A program made the position numbers and the translations under genes. A stretch of 64,000 nucleotides of DNA from Halostagnicola sp. A56 (GTDB lineage: Archaea; Halobacteriota; Halobacteria; Halobacteriales; Natrialbaceae). The stretch is from positions 124,001-188,000 of the forward strand of contig NZ_JMIP02000017.1 of assembly GCF_000691505.1 (NCBI RefSeq), given 5' to 3'. Below the pieces are notes generated by a model that worked only from the letters and a program-made list of their open reading frames with translations, searched no databases and had not been told where the DNA came from. Positions 19,571-28,712 of the stretch are shown in pieces; the first letter of the stretch is position 1; the number at the start of each line of letters is the position of its first letter.

Positions 19571-19577
19571 CTATATC
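19571..19577 (+). promoter_or_regulatory. TATA element of pth2 (leaderless transcript)
   Basis: TATATCG centred about 26 nt before the ATG at 19600, the spacing expected for a leaderless haloarchaeal mRNA. Confidence 0.5.
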
Positions 19578-19599
19578 GATCCCGCTCGAGTCTTCGAGC

Positions 19600-19938
19600 A
19601 TGAAACAGGCCATCGTCGCGCGAACCGATATCGGGATGGGCCAGGGAAAACTCGCCGCTCAGGTCGCCCACGCTTCCCTCTCGGCCTACGAGAAGGCAGA
19701 CAAACGAACGCAGCGGGAGTGGAAAAACGGCGGTCAGAAAAAGATCGTCCTCAAGGGGAGTAGCGAACGCGAACTCCACGAACTCTCCGAAATCGCAGAC
19801 CACAAGGGAATCGCTCAGTCGCTCATCCGCGACGCCGGACACACCCAACTCGAGCCTGGAACGGTCACCGCGCTGGCCGTCGGCCCCGCAGAAGAAGACC
19901 TCGTCGACCGCGTGACGGGCGAACTGCCGCTGTTCTAA
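19600..19938 (+). CDS. pth2: peptidyl-tRNA hydrolase, archaeal type
   Basis: A 112-residue Pth2. The N-terminus [19 protein letters not shown] and [13 protein letters not shown], then the glycine-rich [10 protein letters not shown] and the [10 protein letters not shown] and TALAVGPA segments cover the whole fold. It releases tRNA from peptidyl-tRNA dropped by ribosomes. The ATG at 19600 gives the normal family length; an upstream in-frame start would add non-homologous residues. Confidence 0.96.
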   Translation: MKQAIVARTDIGMGQGKLAAQVAHASLSAYEKADKRTQREWKNGGQKKIVLKGSSERELHELSEIADHKGIAQSLIRDAGHTQLEPGTVTALAVGPAEEDLVDRVTGELPLF

Positions 19939-19971
19939 GCGCGGACGTTTCGCCGACGGCCGCCGCTCGCC

Positions 19972-21699
19972 TCAGCGCCCGCTCGAATCGGCTGTTTTCT
20001 CGTCGGTTCGGTCGCGCTCGAGCGCCGCCGGGTCGCGGCCGTCCGGATCGCCGTGACCGCCGCCGCCGGGGGTCCGAACCGTGACCGTCGTTCCGGCTGG
20101 GACATCGACCGTCGTCTTCGCGGCGACCGCGCGTTCGCCCGCTGAAAGCGACTCACCGGCGTCTCCCGCCGCGGCGTCCGCGTCCAGTTCGACGCCCTCG
20201 GGGAGGTCGAAGCCGTCCGGCAACTCGAGCAGATTCGCCCCTCGAGCACCGTCCTCGCCGCCGGCGACCCCGCTTGGGGCGTACCGCCGCCGTTCGGTAA
20301 GCAGCGAAACGGTGGCCTCGGTCTCGACGGTGACCGACCGCTCGAGGCCGAGCCCGCCGCGGAACGTCCCCCGACCGCCGCTTTCGGGCCTGAACGCGTA
20401 GCGTTCGACCCGCATAGGGTACTCGGTCTCCATCGACTCGATAGGCGTGTTGAGCGTGTTCGTCATGCCGACCTGCACGCCGTCCATCCCGTCCGCGCCG
20501 GCTCGAGCGCCGAAGCCGCCGCCGATCGTCTCGTAGTAGGTGAACGAACCGTCTCGAGCGCCGATGGTCAGGTTGTTCATCGTCCCCTGTCCCTGTGCGG
20601 GCACGCGGTCCGGGGTCGCCTTCGCGAGGGCGCTAAAGACCACGTCGGTGACCCGCTGGCTGGTCTCGACGTTGCCGCCGACCACCGCAGCGGGGGACGT
20701 GGGATTGAGAACCGATCCCTCGGGTGCGTCAACCGAAACCGGATCGTAGCACCCTTCGTTCGGCGGGATTTCGGGGTCCGTGATACACCGGACGACGAAG
20801 TAGACCGCGCTCTTGGCAACGGCCAGCGGCGCGTTGAGGTTTCCCTCGACCTGCGATGCGGTCCCCGAGAAGTCGACGTCGATGCTCGTGCCATCGACCG
20901 TGACCGTCGTTTCGATTCGCACGTCGTCGTCGGTAATTCCGTCGCCCTCGAGCACGTCCGACGCCCCGTAGACGCCGTCGGGAACCGCCTCGAGTTCGCT
21001 CGCAATCCGGTCTCGAGAGTAGTCGATGACGGCGTCGAACGCGGCGAGTACGGTCTCCTCGCCGTGCTCGTCGATCAGCGATTCGACGCGCGCTTCGGCG
21101 CGTTCGTTCGCCGCGAGCTGGGCGCGAAAGTCGGCTTTGCGCTCTCGAGCGTTGCGGACGTTCGAGAGAATGAGCGACTGCACGTCAGATCGGATCTCGC
21201 CGTCCTCGACGAGCCTGATCGGCGGCAGCCGGAGCCCCTCCTGATAGATTTCGCGCGCACCGGCCGGCATGCTACCGGGCGTCATCCCGCCGACATCCGC
21301 GTGGTGGGCTCGAGACACGGCGTAGCCAACGATCTCCGAATCGGGCGCGATCGGCGAGACCATCGTCACGTCGGGCAGGTGCGTCCCGCCGGTGAACGGA
21401 TCGTTGAGCACGAACACGTCGCCCGGTTTCGGATCGTGCTCGCGGACGGCCGCGACCGACTCCGGCATCGCGCCGAGGTGGACGGGGATATGCTCGGCCT
21501 GGGCAACCATCCGTCCCTCGGCGTCGAACAGCGCCGTCGAGCAGTCCCGGCGCTCCTTGATGTTCGGCGAGTACGCCCCGCGGATCAGGGTCTGGCCCAT
21601 CTCCTCGGCGGCGCTCTCGAGTTGGTTTCGCAGTACTTCCAGCGTGATCGGATCGATGGGGTCGTCGGTCATCGGTGTAGCTGATTTCGGTGTGCTCAT
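19972..21699 (-). CDS. hyuB: hydantoinase B / 5-oxoprolinase-type subunit
   Basis: A 575-residue HyuB-family subunit. It starts MSTPKSATPMTDDPIDPITLEVLRN; family motifs include HLGAMPESV, VFVLNDPFTGGTHLPDVT, SRAHHADVGGMTPGSMP and TVRTPGGGGHGDP near the C-terminus. With HyuA it forms an ATP-dependent amidohydrolase that opens 5-membered cyclic amides (hydantoins, 5-oxoproline) or, in related enzymes, carboxylates acetone or acetophenone. The ATG overlaps the hyuA stop by four bases (ATGA), so the two are translationally coupled. Confidence 0.93.
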   Translation of the reverse strand: MSTPKSATPMTDDPIDPITLEVLRNQLESAAEEMGQTLIRGAYSPNIKERRDCSTALFDAEGRMVAQAEHIPVHLGAMPESVAAVREHDPKPGDVFVLNDPFTGGTHLPDVTMVSPIAPDSEIVGYAVSRAHHADVGGMTPGSMPAGAREIYQEGLRLPPIRLVEDGEIRSDVQSLILSNVRNARERKADFRAQLAANERAEARVESLIDEHGEETVLAAFDAVIDYSRDRIASELEAVPDGVYGASDVLEGDGITDDDVRIETTVTVDGTSIDVDFSGTASQVEGNLNAPLAVAKSAVYFVVRCITDPEIPPNEGCYDPVSVDAPEGSVLNPTSPAAVVGGNVETSQRVTDVVFSALAKATPDRVPAQGQGTMNNLTIGARDGSFTYYETIGGGFGARAGADGMDGVQVGMTNTLNTPIESMETEYPMRVERYAFRPESGGRGTFRGGLGLERSVTVETEATVSLLTERRRYAPSGVAGGEDGARGANLLELPDGFDLPEGVELDADAAAGDAGESLSAGERAVAAKTTVDVPAGTTVTVRTPGGGGHGDPDGRDPAALERDRTDEKTADSSGR

Positions 21700-23879
21700 T
21701 GGCCCGTTCCTCCGGTCGCCGGTTCGGCTCGAGTCATCACGAGCGTGCCGTCCTCGAGAATCTCGCCCGACCACGCGGGCGGGACGACGGTGGTACTCTC
21801 GGCCTGCTCGAGGACCGCGGGGCCCTCCATCGGCGCGCCCGGCTCGAGGCTATCGCGCTCGTAGACGGCGGTCTCGCGCGTGCCGTGACCGGGGAAGTGC
21901 GCGTCTCTCGTCCCGATCCGGGCCTCGCCGTCGCCGTCGTGACGGACGAGCGGGTCGGGGCCGTCGACCGTCGCGGCGGCTCGGAGGTTGACCACCTCGA
22001 TGGTCTCGTCCATCGCGTAGCCGTAGGCCTGTTCGTGGGCCTCGTGGAATCGCTCGGCGACCGCCGCCGGATCGAACCGTTCGCCGACGGAGACGGACAG
22101 TTCGAAGCTCTGGCCGGCGTACCGACAGTCGGCCGTGCGCTCGATTCGAGCCGCGTCGGGATCGGAGGCCTCGGCGCGCACGTCCGCGATGAGGTCGTCG
22201 TAGACACCCTCGAGACGGGACGGGGCGGCGGTCTCGAGGTCGACGCCGACGGTTCGGACTGCGTCGTAGCTCTCGTCCGCCGCGAGTAGGCCGAACGCCG
22301 AGAGGACGCCGCCCGGTCGCGGGACGACGACCCGGTCGACCTCGAGGCTCTCGGCGAGCGCCGCCGCGTGCATTGGCCCCGCGCCACCGAAGGCAACGAG
22401 CGCGAACGAGCGCGGATCGTGGCCTCGCTCGACGGTGACCGACCGGATCGTCCGGGTCATCGTCGCGTTCGCGACGCGGTAGACCCCGCGAGCCGCCTCG
22501 AGCGCGCTCTCGAGGCCCGCTTCCTCGGCCAGCCGTTCCAGCGCGTCGTGGGCGGCCTCGATGTCGAGCGTGAACTCGCCGCCCAGCGCCGTCTCGGGAC
22601 CGATGTAGCCGAGCACGACGTTCGCGTCGGTCACCGTCGGTTCGGTGCCGCCGCGGCCGTAACAGGCCGGACCGGGCTGAGCGCCCGAAGAACGCGGACC
22701 GACGCGGAGCGCGCCGCCGGCGTCGACCCACGCGATCGACCCGCCGCCCGCGCCGACCGTGTTCACGTCGACCATCGGCGTCCGGATCGGCAGGCCGTCG
22801 ATCTCGGAGTCGGTCGTCCGCTCGGCTTCGCCGTCCCGGACGAGGCTCACGTCGCTCGAGGTGCCGCCCATGTCGAAGGTGACCAGTCCCGAAACGGCGT
22901 CGTCGTCGACCGTCGCTGCAGCACCGACGACGCCCGCGGCGGGTCCCGAAAGCGTCGTCGTGACCGCCTGCTGGCGCACCGTCTCGGGATCTGCGATGCC
23001 GCCGTTTGCCTGCATGATTCGCGGCGCGGGGATGTCCGCATCTTCGGCTTCGTCGACCAGCCGCCCGACGTAGCTGTCGATCGCCGGGCGAACGTAGGCG
23101 TCGACGGCCGTCGTCGAGGTCCGCTCGTACTCGCGAAACTCCGCGAGCACCTCGTGGGAGGCCGACACCGGAACCTCGAGTTCGTCCCGAAGCACGTCGG
23201 CGACGACCCGCTCGTTCTCGGGATCCGCGTAGGCGTGGAGCAGACAGATCGCGACGCTCTCGACGTCGCGCTCGCGGAGCGTCGCGGCCAGTTCCCGAAC
23301 CTCGTTGGGGTCGACCGCCTCTTCGATCCCGTCGGGCGTCGCTCGCTCCGCGAGTTCGAATCGCCTACGTCGCGGGATGAGCGGATCCGACTTCTCAGCC
23401 TCGAGATCGTACAGGTCGGGCCGGTTCTGCCTGCCGATCTCGAGGACGTCCCGAAAGCCCGCGGTCGTGACCAGCGCGGTCTTGGCGCCGCCGCGCTCGA
23501 GCAGGGCGTTGACCGAGACCGTCATCGCGTGGGCGAACTCGTCGATCTCGCTCGGATCGATGCCCGCGCGCTCGCAGGCCTTTTCGATCCCCTCGAGGAC
23601 GCCGACGCTCTGGTCGTCGGTCGTCGGCACCTTCGCGGTGACGAGTCGATCCTCGACTGAGAGCGCAACGTCGGTGAACGTCCCGCCGACGTCGACGCCG
23701 ACTCGAGTCTCCGCCGCGCTCGAGTCGCCTGAATTATCGCTGCTCGAGCGTTCCGAGTGGCCGTCGCTCGAGCGTTTCGAATGACCGTCGCCCGAACGCC
23801 CCGGTCGATCGCCGGCCGGGGTCTCGTCGTCGCTCGGTTGGTCCGATTCGATTCCGTCCGTCATGTCTGATTCGTTCAT
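21696..23879 (-). CDS. hyuA: hydantoinase A / 5-oxoprolinase-type subunit
   Basis: A 727-residue HyuA-family subunit with the actin-like ATPase fold. The phosphate-binding motifs VGVDVGGTFTDVALS (near residue 60) and LVTFDMGGTSSDVSLV are present, plus GPAAGVVGAA, TVGAGGGSIAWVDAGG and VAFGGAGPMHA. An N-terminal tail of about 55 residues is a Ser/Asp/Gly/His linker with near-repeats (SGDGHSKRSSDGHSERSS) not typical of the family. Second gene of the Nramp-like / hyuA / hyuB operon, 33 nt after the carrier gene. The exact substrate is undetermined. Confidence 0.92.
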   Translation of the reverse strand: MNESDMTDGIESDQPSDDETPAGDRPGRSGDGHSKRSSDGHSERSSSDNSGDSSAAETRVGVDVGGTFTDVALSVEDRLVTAKVPTTDDQSVGVLEGIEKACERAGIDPSEIDEFAHAMTVSVNALLERGGAKTALVTTAGFRDVLEIGRQNRPDLYDLEAEKSDPLIPRRRRFELAERATPDGIEEAVDPNEVRELAATLRERDVESVAICLLHAYADPENERVVADVLRDELEVPVSASHEVLAEFREYERTSTTAVDAYVRPAIDSYVGRLVDEAEDADIPAPRIMQANGGIADPETVRQQAVTTTLSGPAAGVVGAAATVDDDAVSGLVTFDMGGTSSDVSLVRDGEAERTTDSEIDGLPIRTPMVDVNTVGAGGGSIAWVDAGGALRVGPRSSGAQPGPACYGRGGTEPTVTDANVVLGYIGPETALGGEFTLDIEAAHDALERLAEEAGLESALEAARGVYRVANATMTRTIRSVTVERGHDPRSFALVAFGGAGPMHAAALAESLEVDRVVVPRPGGVLSAFGLLAADESYDAVRTVGVDLETAAPSRLEGVYDDLIADVRAEASDPDAARIERTADCRYAGQSFELSVSVGERFDPAAVAERFHEAHEQAYGYAMDETIEVVNLRAAATVDGPDPLVRHDGDGEARIGTRDAHFPGHGTRETAVYERDSLEPGAPMEGPAVLEQAESTTVVPPAWSGEILEDGTLVMTRAEPATGGTGQ

Positions 23880-23912
23880 GTGAGAGGTGGAAAGATAGTG
23901 CTGGTGCGTTCG

Positions 23913-25118
23913 TTAGGCGAGAAGCACGTCGTACAACGTCTGGAGACCGAGCCCGACGACGACCAGCGTGATCACCGCGCCGAGGACGTTCTGGAGCGTC
24001 CCGTTCGTGTACTCGCCGAGCAGAGACTCGTTGTTCATCGCGTAGATCAAGAAGACCGCGAGGATCGGCAGCAAAAGGCCGTTCGCGACCTGTGCGAAGA
24101 CGATGATCTCCACGGGGCTGTAATCGAGTGCCGAGAAGACGATCCCGACGCCGAGAATCGCGACCCATATCGCGCGGAACCGCGTCGACGTGAGGTCCCG
24201 TTCCCAGCCCAGCGCGCCGGCGGTGGCGTAGGCTCCGGCCAGCGGCGCGCTCATTGCGCTCGTAAAGCCGGCGGCGAACAGGCCGACGGCGAAGAAGGTC
24301 ATCGCGTACCCGCCGAAGACCGGCTCTAACTGGTCGGCCATCTCGCCGACGTTTTCGATCGAGGTTCCCTCGGGGAACACCGCGGCCGCGGTCACGACGA
24401 TCGAGGTCGTGATGATCCCGCCGATAGCGACCATCGCGATGGTATCGGTACGACACTCGGCGAGGTCCTCCGGACCGTCCCAGCGCTCTTGGACGGTGCT
24501 CGCGTGGAGAAACAGGTTGTAGCCGACGACGGTCGTTCCGACGAGGCCGGCGATCAGGTAGGCCGATCCGTCGGGAACTCGAGGAACGAGTCCCCCGGCG
24601 ATGGCTCCGAAGTCCGGTCGAACCATGATCGCGTTGACGACGAACGCCAGCCCCATGATCGTGACGAGGCCGATGAACACCCGTTCGATCAGCTTGTAGT
24701 TGCCCGTCCAGAGCAACGCACCCGCGACGAGGCCGATCAGCGGCCCCCAGACGGTTTCGCTGACGCCGGTGATGGTGGCCAACCCCGCAGCGCCGCCGAC
24801 GATGTTGCCGGTCTGGAACGCCGCCGTTCCAATGCCGATCGCGGCGACCACCAATCCGACGGTGGCCGTCCTGACGATCGGGTTCGAAAACTCGTTTCGA
24901 AGCGCTTCCCCCAGTCCCTCTCGAGAAACGAGCCCGAGCCGGGCGCTCATCTCCTGGAGGACCATCGTCGCGACGATCGAGAACGCGATGGTCCACAGGA
25001 GGAGATAGGCGTACTCGGCCCCGATGACGCTCGCTGTCGTTACTGTACCCGGTCCCACGAACGCCGCCGCGACCAGCGCCCCCGGACCGATCGCCTTGAG
25101 TCGTTCTACGATACCCAT
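23913..25118 (-). CDS. Nramp-fold transporter lacking the canonical metal-binding motifs
   Basis: A 401-residue membrane protein with about 11 transmembrane helices of the Nramp (LeuT-like) fold. In canonical Mn/Fe Nramps, helix 1 has DPGN and helix 6 has MPH; here the matching segments read FVGPGTVTTAS and VVGYNLFLHASTVQERW, so both metal-coordinating motifs are replaced while the flanking family residues (NLxLHSxxVQ) are kept. It is first in an operon with hyuA/hyuB. Related carriers (for example YcsG) occur next to 5-oxoprolinase genes in bacteria, which suggests an organic or otherwise different substrate, possibly the hydantoin or oxoproline used by HyuAB. That is inference. Confidence 0.85.
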   Translation of the reverse strand: MGIVERLKAIGPGALVAAAFVGPGTVTTASVIGAEYAYLLLWTIAFSIVATMVLQEMSARLGLVSREGLGEALRNEFSNPIVRTATVGLVVAAIGIGTAAFQTGNIVGGAAGLATITGVSETVWGPLIGLVAGALLWTGNYKLIERVFIGLVTIMGLAFVVNAIMVRPDFGAIAGGLVPRVPDGSAYLIAGLVGTTVVGYNLFLHASTVQERWDGPEDLAECRTDTIAMVAIGGIITTSIVVTAAAVFPEGTSIENVGEMADQLEPVFGGYAMTFFAVGLFAAGFTSAMSAPLAGAYATAGALGWERDLTSTRFRAIWVAILGVGIVFSALDYSPVEIIVFAQVANGLLLPILAVFLIYAMNNESLLGEYTNGTLQNVLGAVITLVVVGLGLQTLYDVLLA

Positions 25119-25288
25119 GTGCGATATCCACTCACATCCCTCTCTGTAATCGACAAAAGGGTTGTTGAGAGTCGATCATACGAGATAAGGTACGCGTTGG
25201 CATACGACGAACTCGTATGAACTCGTATGAGACTCTATGAAATCGTATGATGTGGTCTCGAGCAGAAGCCTCGGTCGGAAGAAGCGCA

Positions 25289-25372
25289 ACTCCGATCGAA
25301 ACGAGTGCTACTCCGGTCGGAACGAGTACCACTTCCGTCAGAACGAGCGCTACTTCGATCGAAACGAACGCG
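25289..25372. repeat. four imperfect 21-bp tandem repeats
   Basis: Units 25289-25309, 25310-25330, 25331-25351 and 25352-25372 each follow ACTyCSrTCrrAACGAGyrCy. A more degenerate copy precedes them. A second short repeat (ACTCGTATGA, twice) sits just before at about 25208-25230. They occupy the 281-nt gap upstream of the Nramp-like gene and beyond the RHH regulator stop. On the minus strand they spell a hydrophobic heptad-repeat peptide that I do not think is a gene. Confidence 0.8.
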
Positions 25373-25399
25373 GTCCGTTGATCGCGCGCCGTCACCCGC

Positions 25400-25948
25400 T
25401 CACTCGGCTGATCGGCGCTCGGTGATGAGTACCTTTGATAGTCCCTGATCGATCTCGAGATCGACCGACAAGTCGACCGTGCTCCGCTCGATGAACCGCG
25501 TCATGAACCAGCGGATCGGCTCCGAGGCGAAGACGATCTGATAGACGCCCTCGCCCTGCGAACGAACGGCCAGAAACCCGCAGAACGAGAGCCACTCGAG
25601 CAGTTCCTCGACGCTCTCGAATCGTTCTGCGTACTCGTGGGCGTGATAGTCCGAAACCCGATCCGCGGCCTCGACGAACTCGGGGTCGGGATCGCCGTCC
25701 TCGTACAGGTGCTCGAGAAAACAGTGTAGAAAGTCGACGTCGAGCAGGACGTGCTCGCCAGAAGAGAGCATCTGGTAGTACTGCTCTAAGTTGTCGCTCG
25801 GTCGTCCGCTGGCCGCCTCGAAGTTCGCGGCGTAGAACGCGAGCGCCCGTCGAACCACCTCGCTCTGTCCGTTGTCGGTCTGGGACATGAGCGTCTCGAG
25901 TGCCGTCTCCGCGTCGTCGTCGAGCGATACCGTCATTCGGCGCGTCAT
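25400..25948 (-). CDS. ribbon-helix-helix transcriptional regulator with C-terminal effector-like domain
   Basis: A 182-residue protein. Residues 5-45 form a CopG/Arc-like ribbon-helix-helix domain (RMTVSLDDDAETALETLMSQ, SEVVRRALAFYAANF). The remainder is an acidic alpha/beta domain (HVLLDVDFLHCFLEHLYEDGD, VEELLEWLSFCGFLAVRSQG, IRWFMTRFIERS) also seen in other haloarchaeal RHH proteins, of unknown ligand. The ATG at 25948 (MTRRMTVSL) is chosen; upstream in-frame sequence is basic and unlike a haloarchaeal protein. It is divergent from topA. Confidence 0.8.
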   Translation of the reverse strand: MTRRMTVSLDDDAETALETLMSQTDNGQSEVVRRALAFYAANFEAASGRPSDNLEQYYQMLSSGEHVLLDVDFLHCFLEHLYEDGDPDPEFVEAADRVSDYHAHEYAERFESVEELLEWLSFCGFLAVRSQGEGVYQIVFASEPIRWFMTRFIERSTVDLSVDLEIDQGLSKVLITERRSAE

Positions 25949-26126
25949 ACGTTCGGGGAGGGATTCCAGCGGGATAACTGTCCGCACACGCGCCTGTAGA
26001 GCGCCACATCTCGAGAAGGCCACCTCGCGCACGCGAGCGCACAGCGCACGCACACCCGCGCTATCCGGCGGTTTCGGCCGAATTTCGGCGAAAGCGTTAT
26101 CCCAATCTCGGTCGTACCGAGCGATC

Positions 26127-26171
26127 ATGACAGACGGATTCGGCTCGGGAGGTGAGCGACCGTGGAGCTGA
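26127..26171 (+). other. 14-codon leader reading frame overlapping the topA start
   Basis: ATG at 26127 opens a 14-codon frame (MTDGFGSGGERPWS) whose stop at 26169-26171 lies just inside topA, which starts at 26162. It contains GGGAGGTGAG (26148-26157), an unusually complete Shine-Dalgarno match placed 4 nt before the topA GTG. This layout suits coupling or control of TopA translation. Nothing proves that the leader is translated. Confidence 0.4.
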
Positions 26172-28696
26172 TAATCACGGAGAAGGACAACGCTGCGCGG
26201 CGCATCGCCGAAATCCTGAGCGGGGACTCGATGAACTCGAGTCGCGAGAACGGGGTGAACGTCTACGAGTGGGGCGGCAAGCGCTGTGTAGGACTTTCGG
26301 GTCACGTCGTCGGTGTAGACTTCCCGCCGGAGTATTCTGACTGGCGGGACGTCGAACCCGCGGAACTGATCGACGCGAACGTCGAGAAGACGCCGACCAA
26401 GGAGAACATCGTCGCGACGCTTCGGATTCTCTCGCGGAAGGCAGAACGGGCGACGATCGCGACGGACTACGACCGCGAGGGCGAACTCATCGGCAAGGAA
26501 GCCTACGAGATCGTCGAGGAGGCGAACGACAACATTCCCATCCGTCGGGTTCGATTCTCCTCGATCACCGAAAACGAGGTTAAATCGGCGTTCGACGAAC
26601 CGGACGAACTCGACTTCGACCTCGCCGCCGCCGGCGAGGCCCGCCAGATAATCGATCTGATCTGGGGCGCGTCGCTCACTCGATTCCTCTCGCTTTCATC
26701 GGGCCAACTGGGCAACGATTTCATCTCCGTCGGACGGGTCCAGTCACCGACGCTCAAGTTGATGGTCGATCGCGAACGCGAGATCGAGGCGTTCGACCCC
26801 GAATCCTACTGGGAACTGGTCGCTGATCTCTCGAAGACCGCCGGCGGCGACGGTGCCGAGGCCGACGGCGAGAGCGGCGAGGACCCGACCGCGCCCTTCG
26901 AGGCCCAGTACTTCTACCGCGACGAGGACGGCAACGAAGCAGAACGTGTCTGGGACGAGTCGACTGCCGAGGGCGTCTACGAAACGCTCTCGAGTGCGGA
27001 CTCGGCGACGGTCGTCGACATCAACGGTCGCACGCGGACGGACTCGCCGCCGGCCCCCTTCAACACGACCCAGTTCATCCGCGCTGCCAGTGCGATTGGC
27101 TACTCCGCCAAGCGCGCGATGTCCATCGCCGAGGACCTCTACACCGCGGGTTACATCACATACCCCCGGACGGACAACACGGTCTATCCTGACGATCTGG
27201 ACCCCGAGGAACTGCTCGACGACTTCGTCGGCCACCCGACGCTCGGCGAGAGCGCCGAGTCGCTGCTCGAGGCCGACGAAATCGTTCCGACGGAAGGCGA
27301 CGAGGAGACGACCGACCACCCGCCCATCCATCCGACGGGGGAGATTCCCGCCCGTGGCGGCGACGTGTCCGACGACGAGTGGGAGGTCTTCGAACTCGTC
27401 GTGCGGCGCTTCTACGCGACCGTCGCGGATCCAGCGGAGTGGGAACACCTCAAGGTCGTCGCGGAAGTCGACGGGGAAGAGCGGCTCAAGGCCAACGGCA
27501 AACGGCTCGTCGAACCCGGCTACCACGCCGTCTACCCGTACTTCAACACCTCCGAGAACTTCGTCCCCGCCGTCGACGTGGGCGAGGAACTCGCGCTTGC
27601 CGACGCCGAACTCGAGGCCAAGGAGACCCAGCCGCCGCGACGGTACGGCCAGTCGCGGCTCATCGAGACGATGGAGGATCTGGGCATCGGAACGAAGTCG
27701 ACCCGCCACGAGACCATCGAGAAGCTCTACGACCGGGGTTACATCGAGAGCGATCCGCCGCGACCGACCCGACTCGCGATGGCCGTCGTCACCGCCGCCG
27801 AGGACTACGCCGACCGCGTCGTCAGCGAAGGGATGACAGCCCAACTCGAGGCCGACATGGACGCGATCGCGAACGGGGAGGCGACCCTCGAGGACGTGAC
27901 CGACGAATCCCGCGAGATGTTAGAGGACATCTTCGCGAGCCTTGCGGACTCCCGCGAGGAGATCGGCGACCAGCTACGCAAGTCGCTCAAGGACGACAAA
28001 CGCCTCGGGCCGTGTCCGGAGTGCGGCGAGGACTTGCTCGTCCGGCGCTCGCGCCACGGCTCGTACTTCATCGGCTGCGACGGCTACCCCGACTGTGAAA
28101 ATACGCTCCCGCTGCCCTCGACGGGCAAGCCGCTGATCCTCGACGAGGAGTGCGAAGAACACGGGCTCAACGAGGTGAAGATGCTCGCGGGGCGACAGAC
28201 GTTCGTCCACGGCTGTGCACTCTGTAAGGCCGAGGAGGCTGGCGAAGGCCCCATCCTCGGAGAATGTCCCGAGTGCGGTGACGAACACGGGGGAGAACTC
28301 GCCGTCAAGACGCTCCAGAACGGCTCGAGGCTCGTCGGCTGTACCCGCTATCCCGACTGCGAGTACTCGCTGCCGCTTCCCCGTCGCGGCGAGATAGAGG
28401 TTACCGACGAGCGCTGTGAAGAACACGACCTCCCGGAGCTGCTCGTCCACAACGGCGACGAGCCGTGGGAACTTGGCTGTCCGATCTGTAACTACCGGGA
28501 GTTCCAGGCGCGAGAGGCCGATAGCGGCTCGGATCTCGAGGCGCTCGAGGGGATCGGCGCGAAGACCGTCGAAAAGCTCGCGAACGCGGGCATCGAAGAC
28601 GTCGCGGATCTCTCCGACGCGGATCCGGACGCCGTCGCCGAGAGCGTCGAGGGCGTGAGCGCGGATCGGATTCGGACGTGGCAGGCAAAGGCCTAA
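26162..28696 (+). CDS. topA: DNA topoisomerase I (type IA)
   Basis: An 844-residue type IA topoisomerase that relaxes negative supercoils. The TOPRIM domain has LIITEKDNAARR at the start and the metal-binding DYDREGE near residue 101-107. The catalytic tyrosine is Tyr334 in YITYPRTDN. Four cysteine clusters follow (CPECG ... GCDGYPDC; CEEHG ... GCALC; CPECG ... GCTRYPDC; CEEHD ... GCPIC), and the last 55 residues are a helix-hairpin-helix region (LEGIGAKTVEKLANAGI). The GTG start is supported by the GGAGGTGA just upstream. Confidence 0.97.
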   Translation: MELIITEKDNAARRIAEILSGDSMNSSRENGVNVYEWGGKRCVGLSGHVVGVDFPPEYSDWRDVEPAELIDANVEKTPTKENIVATLRILSRKAERATIATDYDREGELIGKEAYEIVEEANDNIPIRRVRFSSITENEVKSAFDEPDELDFDLAAAGEARQIIDLIWGASLTRFLSLSSGQLGNDFISVGRVQSPTLKLMVDREREIEAFDPESYWELVADLSKTAGGDGAEADGESGEDPTAPFEAQYFYRDEDGNEAERVWDESTAEGVYETLSSADSATVVDINGRTRTDSPPAPFNTTQFIRAASAIGYSAKRAMSIAEDLYTAGYITYPRTDNTVYPDDLDPEELLDDFVGHPTLGESAESLLEADEIVPTEGDEETTDHPPIHPTGEIPARGGDVSDDEWEVFELVVRRFYATVADPAEWEHLKVVAEVDGEERLKANGKRLVEPGYHAVYPYFNTSENFVPAVDVGEELALADAELEAKETQPPRRYGQSRLIETMEDLGIGTKSTRHETIEKLYDRGYIESDPPRPTRLAMAVVTAAEDYADRVVSEGMTAQLEADMDAIANGEATLEDVTDESREMLEDIFASLADSREEIGDQLRKSLKDDKRLGPCPECGEDLLVRRSRHGSYFIGCDGYPDCENTLPLPSTGKPLILDEECEEHGLNEVKMLAGRQTFVHGCALCKAEEAGEGPILGECPECGDEHGGELAVKTLQNGSRLVGCTRYPDCEYSLPLPRRGEIEVTDERCEEHDLPELLVHNGDEPWELGCPICNYREFQAREADSGSDLEALEGIGAKTVEKLANAGIEDVADLSDADPDAVAESVEGVSADRIRTWQAKA

Positions 28697-28712
28697 TCGG
28701 CCTCCTCAGCCG

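Noticed and set aside
25132-25395. Minus-strand 87-codon frame with hydrophobic heptad repeats (ALVLTEV/VPTGVAL type)
   Set aside because: The pattern is produced by the 21-bp DNA repeats; there is no promoter or ribosome site, and the composition is not that of a haloarchaeal protein.
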